Shown here piece by piece: positions 10,769 through 21,704 of a stretch of DNA of 64,000 nucleotides. Below the pieces are notes generated by a model that had not been told where the DNA came from, made no database searches, and was given only the letters and a program-made list of their open reading frames with translations. Numbering within the stretch: the first letter of the stretch is position 1; every line of letters begins with the position of its first letter. Origin of the DNA: Bryopsis sp. KO-2023 (Eukaryota > Chlorophyta > Ulvophyceae > Bryopsidales > Bryopsidaceae); the NCBI GenBank assembly GCA_030272585.1, contig BSYQ01000002.1, forward strand, positions 4,650,001 to 4,714,000, in the 5' to 3' direction. Both the position numbers and the translations under genes were made by a program.

Positions 10769-13700
10769 TCACGAACGAAGTCGCCTACTTCGACGTACCG
10801 GAATAGGGGGAATCAACGTTGATTTCTTTCTCTTCTGGTACTGCTCTACCAGCTCCCGAGCGTTCTCCAAATTCGCTTCAGGCTCCCAAGAGTTGTGCTC
10901 ATGTGAGTATCCCGTCCACTTTACCAAGTACTGCGGAACTACTCGTCGACCGACCTTTACTTCTCGGTAGTCGAGGAGGTCTTCTACCTCATACTCTAGT
11001 TCTTCCTGTATATCCACAGGTGGCGGAGGAGGTTGTGTCTTTCCATGCGACCAATACCTCTTAAGTAAAGAAGCATGAAAGACTGGATGAATAGGAAGCG
11101 AATCAGGCAATTCCAATCGGAACGCGACCTGTTCTGCCATCGGTTTTCGTTTTTGGACACCTTCCAAAACACGAAAAGGACCCAACCAACGTGGCAATAA
11201 CTTCCTTGATCCAGGGTGTTTCAATTTGATATGTCGTGCATCCAGCAAGACCATATCGCCTACTTGAACATCAACTGGACACCTACGCACATCGGCATAA
11301 GTCTTCATCCTTTGCTGAGCACTTTCTAAACACCGCTTTGCTTTGACAATCGCCTCACGAATGTCCTCGGTCATCTTCTTCACCGCCGGTACTCCAATCT
11401 GTGTCCTTTGTCTACTCAGACCTCCAGGACCCATGACATTCGATGTCTTGGATGGAAGTTGTACCGTTAATGGTGTCCACGGATCTCTACCGTAGTTCAA
11501 GAAGAACGGTGTTTCACCAGTAGCCATCGACTTAGAGTTGTTCAATGCAAACTCTACCACTGGCAACAAGTCACTCCAATCTCTTTGACGAGGTCCTACG
11601 AAATGCCGTAAGGTATCTTCGAGGATCCTATTCATTGCTTCAGTCTGTCCATCACTCTGTGGATGAAAAGCTGTCGACAATGCTTGAGTGACCCCTAAGG
11701 TCTTACAAAGCTCTCTAAAGAACTTTGAAGTCCACCTAGGATCTCTATCGCTTACGAGGTGCTTAGGAAGGCCGTGCAAACGGAAGACCTCAGTAACGAA
11801 GAGTTTCGCCGTTTGTACCGCATCACACGTAGTGTGCGTTGGTACGCATCGCACCATCTTTGTGAGTCGATCCACAAAAACTAAGATGGCATCAAATGCT
11901 TCTGCTCCTGATTTAGGCAAATCAGTAATCAAATCCATTGAAACTGATTCCCATCGACCATCAGGTATACGTAAAGGTTGCAAAGGACCAGGCACCTTGC
12001 CGCGTCGGTGTTTGTTCCTTTGACATGCATCGCATCCCTTTACAAAGTTTGCGATATCTCCCTCTACGCCAGGCCACCAAAAGTATTTCAAGACTGTTCT
12101 TTGGGTCTTGCGGATCCCAAAATGTCCTGCATATACACTTGCATGGCTATCATGTAGGATGTCTTCTCTAAGACTATCCCAGTTTGGTACTACTACTCGT
12201 GCACCATTCCACCACAGGCCTGAGTGCTTTTGACAACCTGAAGCGGCGACATCTTCGGTTTCAAACCACTCATCCCTAGTGATCCCCTCAGTCAATCTCT
12301 CCTTTAGCATCGACGTACCGGGCCGGGGCGAGGACGGATCCCCATTCCAAGTTGGTCGTTTCTGGCCACCTCCCAGCTCCGAGAGTATTCCGATCTGCTG
12401 AGAATACGACGGATATCGTGACAAGGGGTCTGCCACGTTCGTCCGTCCCGGCCTGTATTCCCACTCGAACCGGAACCCCTGGAGGACTTCGAGCCAACGT
12501 GCCGACCTTCGAGAGAGAGTTTCCTGGGAATGGAAATATGTGTTAGGCTGGTGATCACACACCACCTTAAACACACGCACATCCAGGTAGCATCGCCACA
12601 ACTTAAGAGCATGCACTACGGCGAACATTTCCTTGTCACCTATGCTCCAGTTAAGTTGGGCTCCTGATAACTTTCGACTTTCAAAAGCTATAGGATGTCC
12701 CTCTTGCAACAAGATTGCACCGATCGCATAATCCGAAGCATCTGCGATAACTTCAAAATCTTTTTCGAAGTTAGGCATTGCCAAACAAGGTGCATGTGTT
12801 AAATTCTCTTTAACACCATCAAATCCTTTTTGACAATCCTCGGTCCAACTCCACTCTTTACCCTTCCTAAGTAAATTTGTGAGTGGGGCTACAAGCTTGC
12901 TGTAACCTTGCACAAATCTCCGGAAATAGTTAGAGAGCCCTAAAAATGAACGCAATTCCGCAACGTTCTTTGGGACTGGCCACTCTACTACTTTCTCTGT
13001 TTTCCTTTTATCAGCGGAAATACCATCTTGATTTATAACAAATCCAAGATAGTGAAGCTCTTTCTTAAAGAAATCACATTTTGATCTCTTCAAGAGCATT
13101 TTGTGCTCACGCAAGCGTTTCATCACCGCTCGCAAATGTTGCACATGTTCCTCCGGAGTTTTGCTGAATACAAGTATGTCATCGAGGTATATTAGGACCG
13201 ACTTCCCAATCATACCCGAGAATACCCGATTCATCCAAGTCTGGAATATTGCAGGTGCATTCGTCAAGCCCATTGGAAGCACTTTATATTCAAACAGACC
13301 GAATGGGGTTTTGAAAGCAGTCTTCGGTTGGTCCGGCTCCTTCACTCGAAGTTGCCAATACCCTGCTTTCAAATCTAAGGCCGAAAAGTATTTCGAACCT
13401 TGAAGTTGATCAAGGAGATCATCTATCCTTGGTAGTGGATATTGATTCCTGATCGTCAACTTATTTAAGCCTCTATAGTCGATACACATCCGTCGAGTAC
13501 CATCCGGTTTGGGAACAAACAAGATTGGTGCACCCCACGGACTACAACTAGGCTTAATCAAACCCTTCTGCAGCATATCAGAGACTTGCTCCTCAATCTC
13601 TTTTCTTTCACCTGGTGTGTAACGAAACATTGGTCTATGTACCGGTTTCGCTCCAGGGACAAGATCGATTGCTGCATCCTCTTCTCGAGATGGAGGGCAT

Positions 13701-16096
13701 TCTGCCAACTCATCTGAGAATCTGTCTTTATACTCATCTAACAGACTTTCCAGCTCTGTTTGATATGAAGACACTAGAGGATTTTTGGGCAAGTCGGGTA
13801 CCCCAGATTCCTCCCCCTCAAAAGGGTTCGGGACCTCCCGAACTATAACCAGAAAAGGACATAACTCCGTATTACGGAGTTGTCTTCGAGCTTGGGCTAT
13901 ACTCAACAAGGGATTTATCCGTGCATTTGACGGACTAGGGGCACGCACAACCAAATTAGGTCGTATCGTGAGTCGGTTTCCCCGTGTAGCTAGAACCGAA
14001 GCACTACCAGTAGAAAAATTCATCAGTACTCGGTGATTGCATAACCACACATCCCCGAGGTACAAATCAAAATGCTTTGCAGTGATAACTTGACACTCGA
14101 TCTTCATCCGCAAGCCTTGCAAACGCAAGTTAATCGAGGTTATCCCTACAATATCCAATGGAGTTCCATCGGCCATTTCGATTTTGGTACCTTGCTTACA
14201 TCTATAACTAAGCCCTGTGCTTTCGCAAAAATGCTTAGAGATATAAGCATAGCCAGCGGCGCCAGAATCTAACAGAATCTGACTAGGGGAACCAGAAATC
14301 AAACCTTTGAACGACATTGACATTCTGAGATTACAATCCTCTCCTGGAATTGAGTTACCGGGTAACTCCGCTGTAGGTGGATCGTAATATATATCAACGG
14401 GCCAAAGAAGACCTGGTGCTTTACCGCTGCTAAGAGCAAACAATTTTGCTCCTTTTCGATATTGTGCAATCAATCGCATTTGATTGATTTCTTTTTGTCT
14501 AACTGCCATATTATGAGGGATTAATAGACAGCAACTCGTAGTAGAAGGTGACTCTTTCTTGCAAGCAAAATAATGCCTTAAGAATTCATTCAAATTCTTT
14601 CGTCCAGAATCCATCCAAACATGGTGTCCCGCTACTGACGATGCAAGAAACTCTTGTCCAGTGCAAAACTTTTTACAAATCGCAAATCTTTCATCATTAG
14701 TAGATGAGTCAAAAGTGAACTCTCTACTTGCATTCTGCAAACGATGAAGTTCCGATTTTAAAAGTTGCATTCCAGAGATGCAATCGTTCTCCGGCACCTT
14801 CTCTTCTTTACTAGGCATAGGATCTTGGGCGTCCCCAATGGGATCGACGTCCAAATCATCCTCACCACATCGGATAGAGTCATCATTTCTGTCAACAGAC
14901 ATAACCTGGTCAGGGTCATTCTCCACAGAAATATCCGATTTGTTCTCGGGCTCCGTAATATCCGTATCCATCGGATCAAATATTACATCTTTCGGATCTG
15001 AGTTTTTCGATACCTCCTTTCGAGATAACTCAGATGCAAGAATTTCTATACTAGGAAGTTCTTTCCCGAAACAAGCGAGACTCTTCCGTACCTTTCCAGT
15101 ATCACACACATGACCTGGAAAATAAGATGCTCCACATCTGAAACAAAGGTTCGCGGCCTTGCGCCGTTCCCACTCTTTCTGGGTAAGACCCGCAGGAAAA
15201 GATGTTTTACCAACTTTACTCTTACGAGTCTGTTGAGAACCACCACCAAATCTCGATGAAAAACTCGGCATCATTCGGTTTTTCTTCCGATTAACCGGAT
15301 ACACCTTTCCTTTTTCCTCTTTTCGAGATCTCTTTGATCCAACGGTACTCTCCTCCTTTTCTTTGGCACCTTTTTCCAATACTGGGTATCGCTCATCATG
15401 CGATACTCCTTTTGCCAATACATGGGTACGGAATTCCTCATATGAAGTCCATTCATGACCCGAAGTATCAGTGGCAACCGCTTCCTTCAACACTCCATGG
15501 AGGTTGCGGTGTAAGAACCAAATTTTTGAAATACTATCAATTTTGGTCTTACGAAGAGTAAAATATGTGTCCATTTGGCGCACATATTCTCCAGTATTGC
15601 ATCGCCGGTTAATGTGGTCTTTGAATGTGGACAGTTTTTGCGTCACCGCATATTCGGTGGCCAACTCACCAAAACTTCCATCATCCATAGCAACACACAT
15701 TTCCTCCCAAGTCAGGTTTCCTCCAGAAATTTTCTCTTCCCCGACTCGAGCGATGAGGTGCTTGATTCCCTTGGGTCCCAAGAATGTTGGTCCAATCCGA
15801 CCCCATTCTTCTCGAGGAACCCCCTCGGCAATCCAAAAGATCTCCAAAATGACCTTATGTTCTTTCCAAGGACATTGGCCATCAAATTTATCAGGCTTGG
15901 CCGTGGAAGACTTTTTGCTTCCCGACCCTGCGGAAGTACTACCCTTTCTGGTAGCCACTTCTCGTTCCCGCTCACGGTCATCCACCTCTTTGCGGAACGC
16001 CTGATGTTCAGATTGCATCAAAGCAATCCGATTTTGGAGTTCTTCTACCGTTAAGGTGGTGATGTCCTCTTCACCAGAAGGGTCTGGTCTCGACAT
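10769..16096 (-). CDS. Element A gag-pol polyprotein
   Basis: A single frame of 1775 codons. In order: a gag part with a degenerate Cys/His knuckle near residue 318, an aspartic protease with the DSGA motif near 608, a reverse transcriptase from about 830 to 1010 with YLDD near 972, an RNase H region near 1100-1220, an integrase with an HHCC zinc domain from about 1290 and a DDE core, and a C-terminal chromodomain near 1695-1750 (YLVKWTGY, SWEP). Gag and Pol in one frame is common in chromoviruses and implies processing by the protease. Confidence 0.95.
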   Translation of the reverse strand: MSRPDPSGEEDITTLTVEELQNRIALMQSEHQAFRKEVDDREREREVATRKGSTSAGSGSKKSSTAKPDKFDGQCPWKEHKVILEIFWIAEGVPREEWGRIGPTFLGPKGIKHLIARVGEEKISGGNLTWEEMCVAMDDGSFGELATEYAVTQKLSTFKDHINRRCNTGEYVRQMDTYFTLRKTKIDSISKIWFLHRNLHGVLKEAVATDTSGHEWTSYEEFRTHVLAKGVSHDERYPVLEKGAKEKEESTVGSKRSRKEEKGKVYPVNRKKNRMMPSFSSRFGGGSQQTRKSKVGKTSFPAGLTQKEWERRKAANLCFRCGASYFPGHVCDTGKVRKSLACFGKELPSIEILASELSRKEVSKNSDPKDVIFDPMDTDITEPENKSDISVENDPDQVMSVDRNDDSIRCGEDDLDVDPIGDAQDPMPSKEEKVPENDCISGMQLLKSELHRLQNASREFTFDSSTNDERFAICKKFCTGQEFLASSVAGHHVWMDSGRKNLNEFLRHYFACKKESPSTTSCCLLIPHNMAVRQKEINQMRLIAQYRKGAKLFALSSGKAPGLLWPVDIYYDPPTAELPGNSIPGEDCNLRMSMSFKGLISGSPSQILLDSGAAGYAYISKHFCESTGLSYRCKQGTKIEMADGTPLDIVGITSINLRLQGLRMKIECQVITAKHFDLYLGDVWLCNHRVLMNFSTGSASVLATRGNRLTIRPNLVVRAPSPSNARINPLLSIAQARRQLRNTELCPFLVIVREVPNPFEGEESGVPDLPKNPLVSSYQTELESLLDEYKDRFSDELAECPPSREEDAAIDLVPGAKPVHRPMFRYTPGERKEIEEQVSDMLQKGLIKPSCSPWGAPILFVPKPDGTRRMCIDYRGLNKLTIRNQYPLPRIDDLLDQLQGSKYFSALDLKAGYWQLRVKEPDQPKTAFKTPFGLFEYKVLPMGLTNAPAIFQTWMNRVFSGMIGKSVLIYLDDILVFSKTPEEHVQHLRAVMKRLREHKMLLKRSKCDFFKKELHYLGFVINQDGISADKRKTEKVVEWPVPKNVAELRSFLGLSNYFRRFVQGYSKLVAPLTNLLRKGKEWSWTEDCQKGFDGVKENLTHAPCLAMPNFEKDFEVIADASDYAIGAILLQEGHPIAFESRKLSGAQLNWSIGDKEMFAVVHALKLWRCYLDVRVFKVVCDHQPNTYFHSQETLSRRSARWLEVLQGFRFEWEYRPGRTNVADPLSRYPSYSQQIGILSELGGGQKRPTWNGDPSSPRPGTSMLKERLTEGITRDEWFETEDVAASGCQKHSGLWWNGARVVVPNWDSLREDILHDSHASVYAGHFGIRKTQRTVLKYFWWPGVEGDIANFVKGCDACQRNKHRRGKVPGPLQPLRIPDGRWESVSMDLITDLPKSGAEAFDAILVFVDRLTKMVRCVPTHTTCDAVQTAKLFVTEVFRLHGLPKHLVSDRDPRWTSKFFRELCKTLGVTQALSTAFHPQSDGQTEAMNRILEDTLRHFVGPRQRDWSDLLPVVEFALNNSKSMATGETPFFLNYGRDPWTPLTVQLPSKTSNVMGPGGLSRQRTQIGVPAVKKMTEDIREAIVKAKRCLESAQQRMKTYADVRRCPVDVQVGDMVLLDARHIKLKHPGSRKLLPRWLGPFRVLEGVQKRKPMAEQVAFRLELPDSLPIHPVFHASLLKRYWSHGKTQPPPPPVDIQEELEYEVEDLLDYREVKVGRRVVPQYLVKWTGYSHEHNSWEPEANLENARELVEQYQKRKKSTLIPPIPVRRSRRLRS

Positions 16097-17300
16097 CTTG
16101 AAGAAGGCTAGTGATTAACCTGCATCGCAGGAAAATCAATCCATCAGCAAAATTTTCCTCATGTATATTGGTTCTTATCAAAGTACCAACTATACATTGA
16201 CATTCGTGGATCAAATTTGTATCTCAATACAAATCATCCCTATGAAAATTGACCTTGTATTCAGTGAAAATCATTCACTTTCGCAAATACAATCAATTTT
16301 CATTGAAGGCAACTCATTTTGCCTCATGCCAAATCAGGAAAATAATCGCTATTCATTCTCTCATTTTAGCGGATTATCTCTTCAACTCGATTTTATCGAT
16401 CAACAATCATCTGTCTCCATTAGCGAATTACGACAAGTCCTATTCCTCTAGGCTCAAGAGAGCGTACCATACCATACGAACCACTAACAAAAGCCCTCAA
16501 TTTTACACAGACCACTGCGCTAGCAAACCGATCCCGAAAGACCAGGGGTCTAGTGATTTCAAAGGGCAATAGTGGCTCTCCGTACAGCTAGGATAGGAGT
16601 GCCGAGTAACGCTCTTTAGACGTGAAAATTGCCGAATCGATTTAATCAAATATCCAAGATCAACCCTAATAAAACTCAAGAGAAATGAACTTCCTTCCTC
16701 TTACTTCCCTCATCTCCTTTTATTGACCAAATAAAAGGTCTCCTTTTGTTATACCGACTCAAGCTCCCCTAGCACTTGAGTCCTTATACTCGTTCCACCA
16801 TCTAAGAGAGTACTCTTAGTGGCTTCTCGCGAGCATATGGTATAACAACCTCTCTACTCTTAGTATCTTCAGGTGTTAACCCTGCCCATACAAAGTTAAC
16901 CCCACCCTTTGGATAAAAGAGAAACTTTTATAGTTCAAAAACTATACTATCTTGAAGTCGCAACGTGTCGACGTTCAAAATGATTCTAAAACATCATTTC
17001 GATCGTCCAACACCTAGAACCGACACGGACGACCTCAAAACACTCAAATTCCGACGCGAAACTTTAAAACGTCATAACTTTGCGCACACGCATCGGATTC
17101 ACTCGCAACAAATTGCAACGGATGCATCTTGTTCCGTAGATGCTTTTAGACACCTTATATGTTCGATTCCGTGACGTATACGGTCCGGAACGGGCCAAAA
17201 CGTGTCGCTAATCGAACAGCTCCGATTTCCCTGCAGAAAATCCGCGCGCCACAATAAGCAGTGCGACTCCACTTTCCACACGATAGGATGCTTGCCAAAG

Positions 17301-17312
17301 CTCCGAAACCAA
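17301..17312 (-). promoter_or_regulatory. Element A primer-binding site
   Basis: On the minus strand TGGTTTCGGAGC starts two bases inside the 5' LTR. The same 12-mer lies just inside the 5' LTR of four other elements in this window. It differs from the initiator-Met site usual in plant elements (TGGTATCAGAGC); the primer tRNA is not identified. Confidence 0.8.
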
Positions 17313-17314
17313 GT

Positions 17315-17581
17315 TGTTAGACTTGGGGGTGCAAGTCTAAGAAGAGCTAAAAACTAAAACTTATGAGTCCATGACCTTGAAGCCCATTAATACCATGACC
17401 CCCAAGGATCCTAGCGTCCCCGCATGGTACCTAGGACAACCATCCTAGGTGGGCACCCGACATAGGTCTAGTCATCATGACTAGACCTGACTCACATGTC
17501 CACGTCAGCATGACTATGCATGACTGTACATGATTGTACATGACTGGACCTGACTGGATGTAGCTCTTAACATCCCTAACA
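17315..17581 (-). repeat. Element A, 5' LTR
   Basis: 267 bp, identical on reading to the LTR at 9998-10264. It is followed at 17582 by the second AACGA. Confidence 0.95.
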
Positions 17582-17586
17582 AACGA

Positions 17587-18031
17587 GATAGAATGCCTCC
17601 AACGCCCAGCATCGACGTCGGGAACAATCAAAATGCGGACGTCCTTTATCATGGCAATACTAAAACGAGCAAACACTGCAGGAACAGATACGTGGACCTC
17701 GAGGGGTCTGAGCACCGGGGGAGGACGGACACGGTAAAGGAACTAACTGGAGACAAGCGTTTCGAGTTGTGAAGGAACAGGATCTGCTGAAGCAGTTGTT
17801 TCGATAGAGTCTGTTTGTTTCTTGACGGATCTTTTTTGTCTTTCCAGGGCTTCCAGGGAAACTGAGGATGCACTCAGTGCCAGGGTTCGACACCCTGGTG
17901 GGAAGTCTGGGTCCGCCCTCCCCGCTGGTAGCTCGACCTCCCGAGTTGACCACGGATCCATCCAAATGGCGGTGGAGGAACCTCCAAGCGGAAACCTGGC
18001 CAGACCACCAACGCTCATTGACCATGATAGG
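17587..18031 (+). CDS. LRR gene, 3' exons beyond element A
   Basis: Directly after the second AACGA the LRR frame resumes in phase: 9777-9997 leaves two bases and 17587 supplies the third. The exon runs to 17733 and ends at a GTAAAG donor. A 114-bp intron closes with a tctttccag acceptor, and the next exon opens at 17848 in matching phase. That exon stays open to 18031, where the 5' LTR of element B begins and gives a stop. The encoded tail is Ser/Arg/Pro-rich with no named domain. This supports one host gene struck in one exon and cut off again in the next. I did not find its continuation beyond 29057. Confidence 0.55.
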
Positions 18032-18135
18032 TGATAGTAGTAACTCGGGTTTAGGGTTATTGTGTAGTACAATGGGATGTACGACAGGGTTTATAGGGCA
18101 GGGGGCCCTCCTGTAAAAATTAATCTTCCCAGTGA

Positions 18136-18172
<37 letters not shown>

Positions 18173-18206
18173 TGCTTGTGTCTCGGGGTCCTAGACCCCC
18201 TTATCA
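18032..18206 (+). repeat. Element B, 5' LTR
   Basis: 175 bp. It holds gggtttataggg, a possible TATA region, and a (CT)n(GT)n run at about 18138-18172. The primer-binding site TGGTTTCGGAGC follows at 18209-18220. Confidence 0.9.
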
Positions 18207-18866
18207 TTTGGTTTCGGAGCACGTCGAGGCCAGGCGCACTCCACAGGCGAACTCGCGCAACCCCCCCCAAAGATCTGACCCTAGGGATTACTAAATCCCA
18301 CAGATCTGGAACTCGTTAGTTCCAAGGGGCGTGAGAGGGCGAAGATACCTTTCGAGAGTGAGCGATACTCTCGCGTTGTCGCTTACAACGTCCAGGCGAA
18401 GTCGCGAAACAATCGGAGTCCACTAGTGAACTGACTCTCAGATCTATAGATCTGTAGAAGTCGAGAGAAAAACGTCGGAAAAGCGCAGGAAAAACAGTCG
18501 TTCGGGCAGGCGACCGCGTGAGCAGACGTTCGAAACACGAACGTGCGACTGTACCTCGGAAAGTTCGGAAACGAGAGCGAGACGACTCTGGTTCTGACGA
18601 CCTGACAGAAACCAGACCGTCCACCGCCCCGTCCGATTACTAACAGTCACTCTTTCCGGAGGACAAGTACCGCACCGTCTGATTCCAGTCGGAATTACTA
18701 AATATCGCTGGAAAATCTCACGACGGATAGTAGCTTACACCCAAACACTGTCTGACACCAGAAAGTTCCCATCTTTTCCCGCGGAAAAGTCGGAAACAGT
18801 TCTACGGAAAAACCGAGAACTTTCCTGTTCGCTAACACAATTCCCGGCGGATTTCACTCAACTAAC

Positions 18867-21704
18867 ATGTCCGGCCAGACGCCGCCACAACTACCACCTA
18901 TTCCACCTCCCGAGGGGGAAGTGGTGGAGGATAACCAACTAATTCCCGTGGTCTATCCAGATGTGGTGCACCCACCAGCGCAGCAAAGACATGATTTGCA
19001 GTGGGACAGACATGTACCCGACCAGGTTGAGGAACCGGACGCAGACTTAGACTCTGAACAAGAGTCGGAAGAGTCCGGGGACGAGGAGTATGATGAGGAT
19101 ATGGAGGACGTCCCGACAATAGAAGTCACCAACATCCTTCACCATGAACATCAGCACATAAACGTCCACCAGCAGGAGGTGCACGTTCATGGTGTGGACG
19201 AGGGACAACTTAGGGACACAGCTGAGCATGTGTATGCCGCTGTCTCCTCGAATGTGCAAGAGGTCGCACAAAACCTGGAAGGACAAGTTCACGAGCAGGT
19301 TCAGCGTGCAGAGTCGACCTTAAAAGGCGACCTGAAAGAGGAATATGAGCAATTCGTGCTCTATGTCAGGAAGGAGGCCCAGAAGCTGGTCAAACACAAT
19401 ACTGAGTCTATAGAAAGACAGCAGAAATTGTTAGACCACCAGCACAAATTGCTGGAACAGAATATAAAGTCCACAGAGCGGATCGACAGAAATCTGTTGG
19501 GTAAATACGATAACGAGGCTATTCTGCAAGAGCGACTCGATCGACTGCAGGAATCAGCCCGTACCCAAGCTGAAGCTGTTGATCAGACCAATGCGCTCAG
19601 GGAGAAACAAATTCTGTCTCTGCAAGCCTCTCTGACAAAAGTTGCTGAGGGTATGCGCCTACAGCAGACAACGCTGGATAACCTTGCTCGGACTACTGAT
19701 GAGTCTCGGTGCGAGCAAGTCGACCACCAAGGCCAGCTAGACACACTCTCAGGCTTGGTAAGCCAGAGCTTAAAAGTGTTGCGGGACTTACACCAAGCCG
19801 AAGAACAACGCAAACAAAGAAGAGCGGAACGAGGCAGTGTGAGTTCTGATGACACTGCAGGAGGACACAGGTCGATGCAACTGATGGAGAAATTTCTATC
19901 AGACGCGACAGAGAAACAGCAGACTTTGGAAAGTAACCTATCCAAGTATGTTGATTCTAAGTTCAAAGAAACACTGAGTGCGTGGAAAAAACGGGAGAAA
20001 GTTCGAGTCCCGGCTCAGGACCCAGTTGTAGTGGGTATGATGGGAGCAGGAACTGGCACGGTCACTTTGCCGGCCACGACAGCTGCAGCCACAAGCGTTC
20101 CTTTTGTGTCATCCACTCCTCTTACCAGTATCCCATTTCCGGTACCACCTGTTCCGGATCTGAGTACTTTTACTGGTCTAACCACGTTAGGAGGATTGGG
20201 TGGTCGCAGCCCATCGACAACTGTCGCAGACTCCGTGGGTGGAGGTTCTCCATCTTCCTGGGGCTTATTTACATCCCCAAGAACACGGACGGCATGGAGT
20301 CTTGCGCCGCCACAAACTATGGCAATGGGCGCACCATTCGGCCAAGCGGGTCAACTTGGCACAGCCAGACCCATACTTAGTGCCCCTGTAACGAGTGTGT
20401 TACCACCAACGACATCCATGTTAACACAACCACTGACGACAGTTCCGCTGTCTGTCTTCTATCCAATCCCGGCTCTGAACACCCAACCTGGTATCCAACC
20501 AGGAAACCAACCAGGCACCCACCCAAGTTTGGGACAATCCGTAAACCAATACGGAGCACCTTCCGCGAGTAACCCGTATTACGGGTGGGGTTCTTATCCC
20601 TCAACTCCATCAAGCCAGCCACAGGGTGGAAATCGATCTGGTGGTGGTGGAGGGGGACCCGGAGGTGGGCCTGGGGGTGGAGGCGGAGGCGGAGGAGGAC
20701 CACCTGGAAGTGGAGGGGGATCTTTCCTTTCCGGACCAGGTGGAGGTGGGGGTGGTGGATGGCCGTACCACCCAGGTGGAGGTGGAGGTGGCGGAGGTGG
20801 AGGTGGGGGTCCTCCAGACCCTAACCAAGGCTTTGCTGCTCCGCAAGATCGCCACGGACGGATTCCGTCATCCGTTCGTATTCCTTTCCCAAAGGCCTTC
20901 TCAGGTGATGGTCAGCGTTGGATCAGAGATTGGCAACTAGAAATGACGGTCTATTGCCAGACTTTGGACATCGATGAGAGCGTATGGTTCAGGCTCTTCC
21001 GCAGTAACCTGACCGGAGCTGCTGCTCAGTGGCGAAACGTTCAGGATCTGCGTACAAGGGAAGGAAAAAGACATCCAATCACAAATTGGATTGAGTTTGT
21101 TGAGGAACTGGTCCAAGCATTTGAACCCACCAGAATGTCTGATGTAGCCAGGCGCTCCTTACGGAACCTGAAACAGACTGGGTCAGTGCACCAGTACATT
21201 GTTGCTTTCCGAGAACAAGTGCTGAGGATTCCCAACATGACAGATGAAGAACAATACTTCTTCTTCGTGGACGGGTTAAAGTTCCATATCAAACAACAAA
21301 CAGTGGCTCAAGTGCCGCACGGCATTGAGTTGGCGATCCAGACGGCGGCTCGTCTTGATGCTATTGCCTCATCCGGAGGAGGAAACTTTCGTGGCCGCGG
21401 ACGGTGGCGCGGAGGTAAAGGCCGAGGCCAAAATAAAAAGCAAAACCAACCCCAGACTGATAAGGCAAACCAGATGGGTGGCCAACAGCAACCTCAGCCA
21501 GACCAGGCACAAAACATTGGCCAAGGTCGAGGTCGGGGACGGGGTGGTGGCCGAGGTCGCGGACGAGGTGGTGGCAGGAATCAAGGACGTGGAGGTGGAG
21601 GCGCAAATCCTAAATGCTATATGTGTGGAAAAACTGGGCATATTCAAAGTAAGTGTCCAGAGGGCGAAAAGTTCAAGAAATGGTTAAACGAAAAAGCCGG
21701 ATGA
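18867..21704 (+). CDS. Element B Gag
   Basis: 945 codons, long for a Ty3/Gypsy Gag. An acidic, His-rich N-terminus with HQHINVHQQEVHVH is followed by a long coiled coil (about residues 140-390). Next come a Pro/Thr-rich linker, a poly-Gly stretch (about 588-650), the Retrotrans_gag capsid domain (about 670-830), an RGG-rich basic region and one CCHC knuckle, CYMCGKTGHIQSKC, near 916. It ends about 50 nt inside the pol frame. The VHV-type N-terminal motif recurs in the Gags at 62523 and in a relic at 43326. Confidence 0.9.
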   Translation: MSGQTPPQLPPIPPPEGEVVEDNQLIPVVYPDVVHPPAQQRHDLQWDRHVPDQVEEPDADLDSEQESEESGDEEYDEDMEDVPTIEVTNILHHEHQHINVHQQEVHVHGVDEGQLRDTAEHVYAAVSSNVQEVAQNLEGQVHEQVQRAESTLKGDLKEEYEQFVLYVRKEAQKLVKHNTESIERQQKLLDHQHKLLEQNIKSTERIDRNLLGKYDNEAILQERLDRLQESARTQAEAVDQTNALREKQILSLQASLTKVAEGMRLQQTTLDNLARTTDESRCEQVDHQGQLDTLSGLVSQSLKVLRDLHQAEEQRKQRRAERGSVSSDDTAGGHRSMQLMEKFLSDATEKQQTLESNLSKYVDSKFKETLSAWKKREKVRVPAQDPVVVGMMGAGTGTVTLPATTAAATSVPFVSSTPLTSIPFPVPPVPDLSTFTGLTTLGGLGGRSPSTTVADSVGGGSPSSWGLFTSPRTRTAWSLAPPQTMAMGAPFGQAGQLGTARPILSAPVTSVLPPTTSMLTQPLTTVPLSVFYPIPALNTQPGIQPGNQPGTHPSLGQSVNQYGAPSASNPYYGWGSYPSTPSSQPQGGNRSGGGGGGPGGGPGGGGGGGGGPPGSGGGSFLSGPGGGGGGGWPYHPGGGGGGGGGGGGPPDPNQGFAAPQDRHGRIPSSVRIPFPKAFSGDGQRWIRDWQLEMTVYCQTLDIDESVWFRLFRSNLTGAAAQWRNVQDLRTREGKRHPITNWIEFVEELVQAFEPTRMSDVARRSLRNLKQTGSVHQYIVAFREQVLRIPNMTDEEQYFFFVDGLKFHIKQQTVAQVPHGIELAIQTAARLDAIASSGGGNFRGRGRWRGGKGRGQNKKQNQPQTDKANQMGGQQQPQPDQAQNIGQGRGRGRGGGRGRGRGGGRNQGRGGGGANPKCYMCGKTGHIQSKCPEGEKFKKWLNEKAG

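Larger units (their letters stand above)
9998..17581 (-). mobile_element. Ty3/Gypsy chromodomain LTR retrotransposon (element A), looks whole
   Basis: A 7.6-kb element on the minus strand with two 267-bp LTRs beginning TGTTAG and ending CTAACA. By eye the two LTRs are identical, so the insertion is very recent. Parts, in element order: right LTR 17315-17581, primer-binding site at 17301-17312, a leader of about 1.2 kb, one gag-pol frame (16096-10769), a purine tract against the left LTR (plus-strand 10266-10277), left LTR 9998-10264. A 5-bp target duplication flanks it. The chromodomain behind the integrase places it with the chromoviruses. It lies antisense inside a coding exon of the LRR gene. 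Confidence 0.95.
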
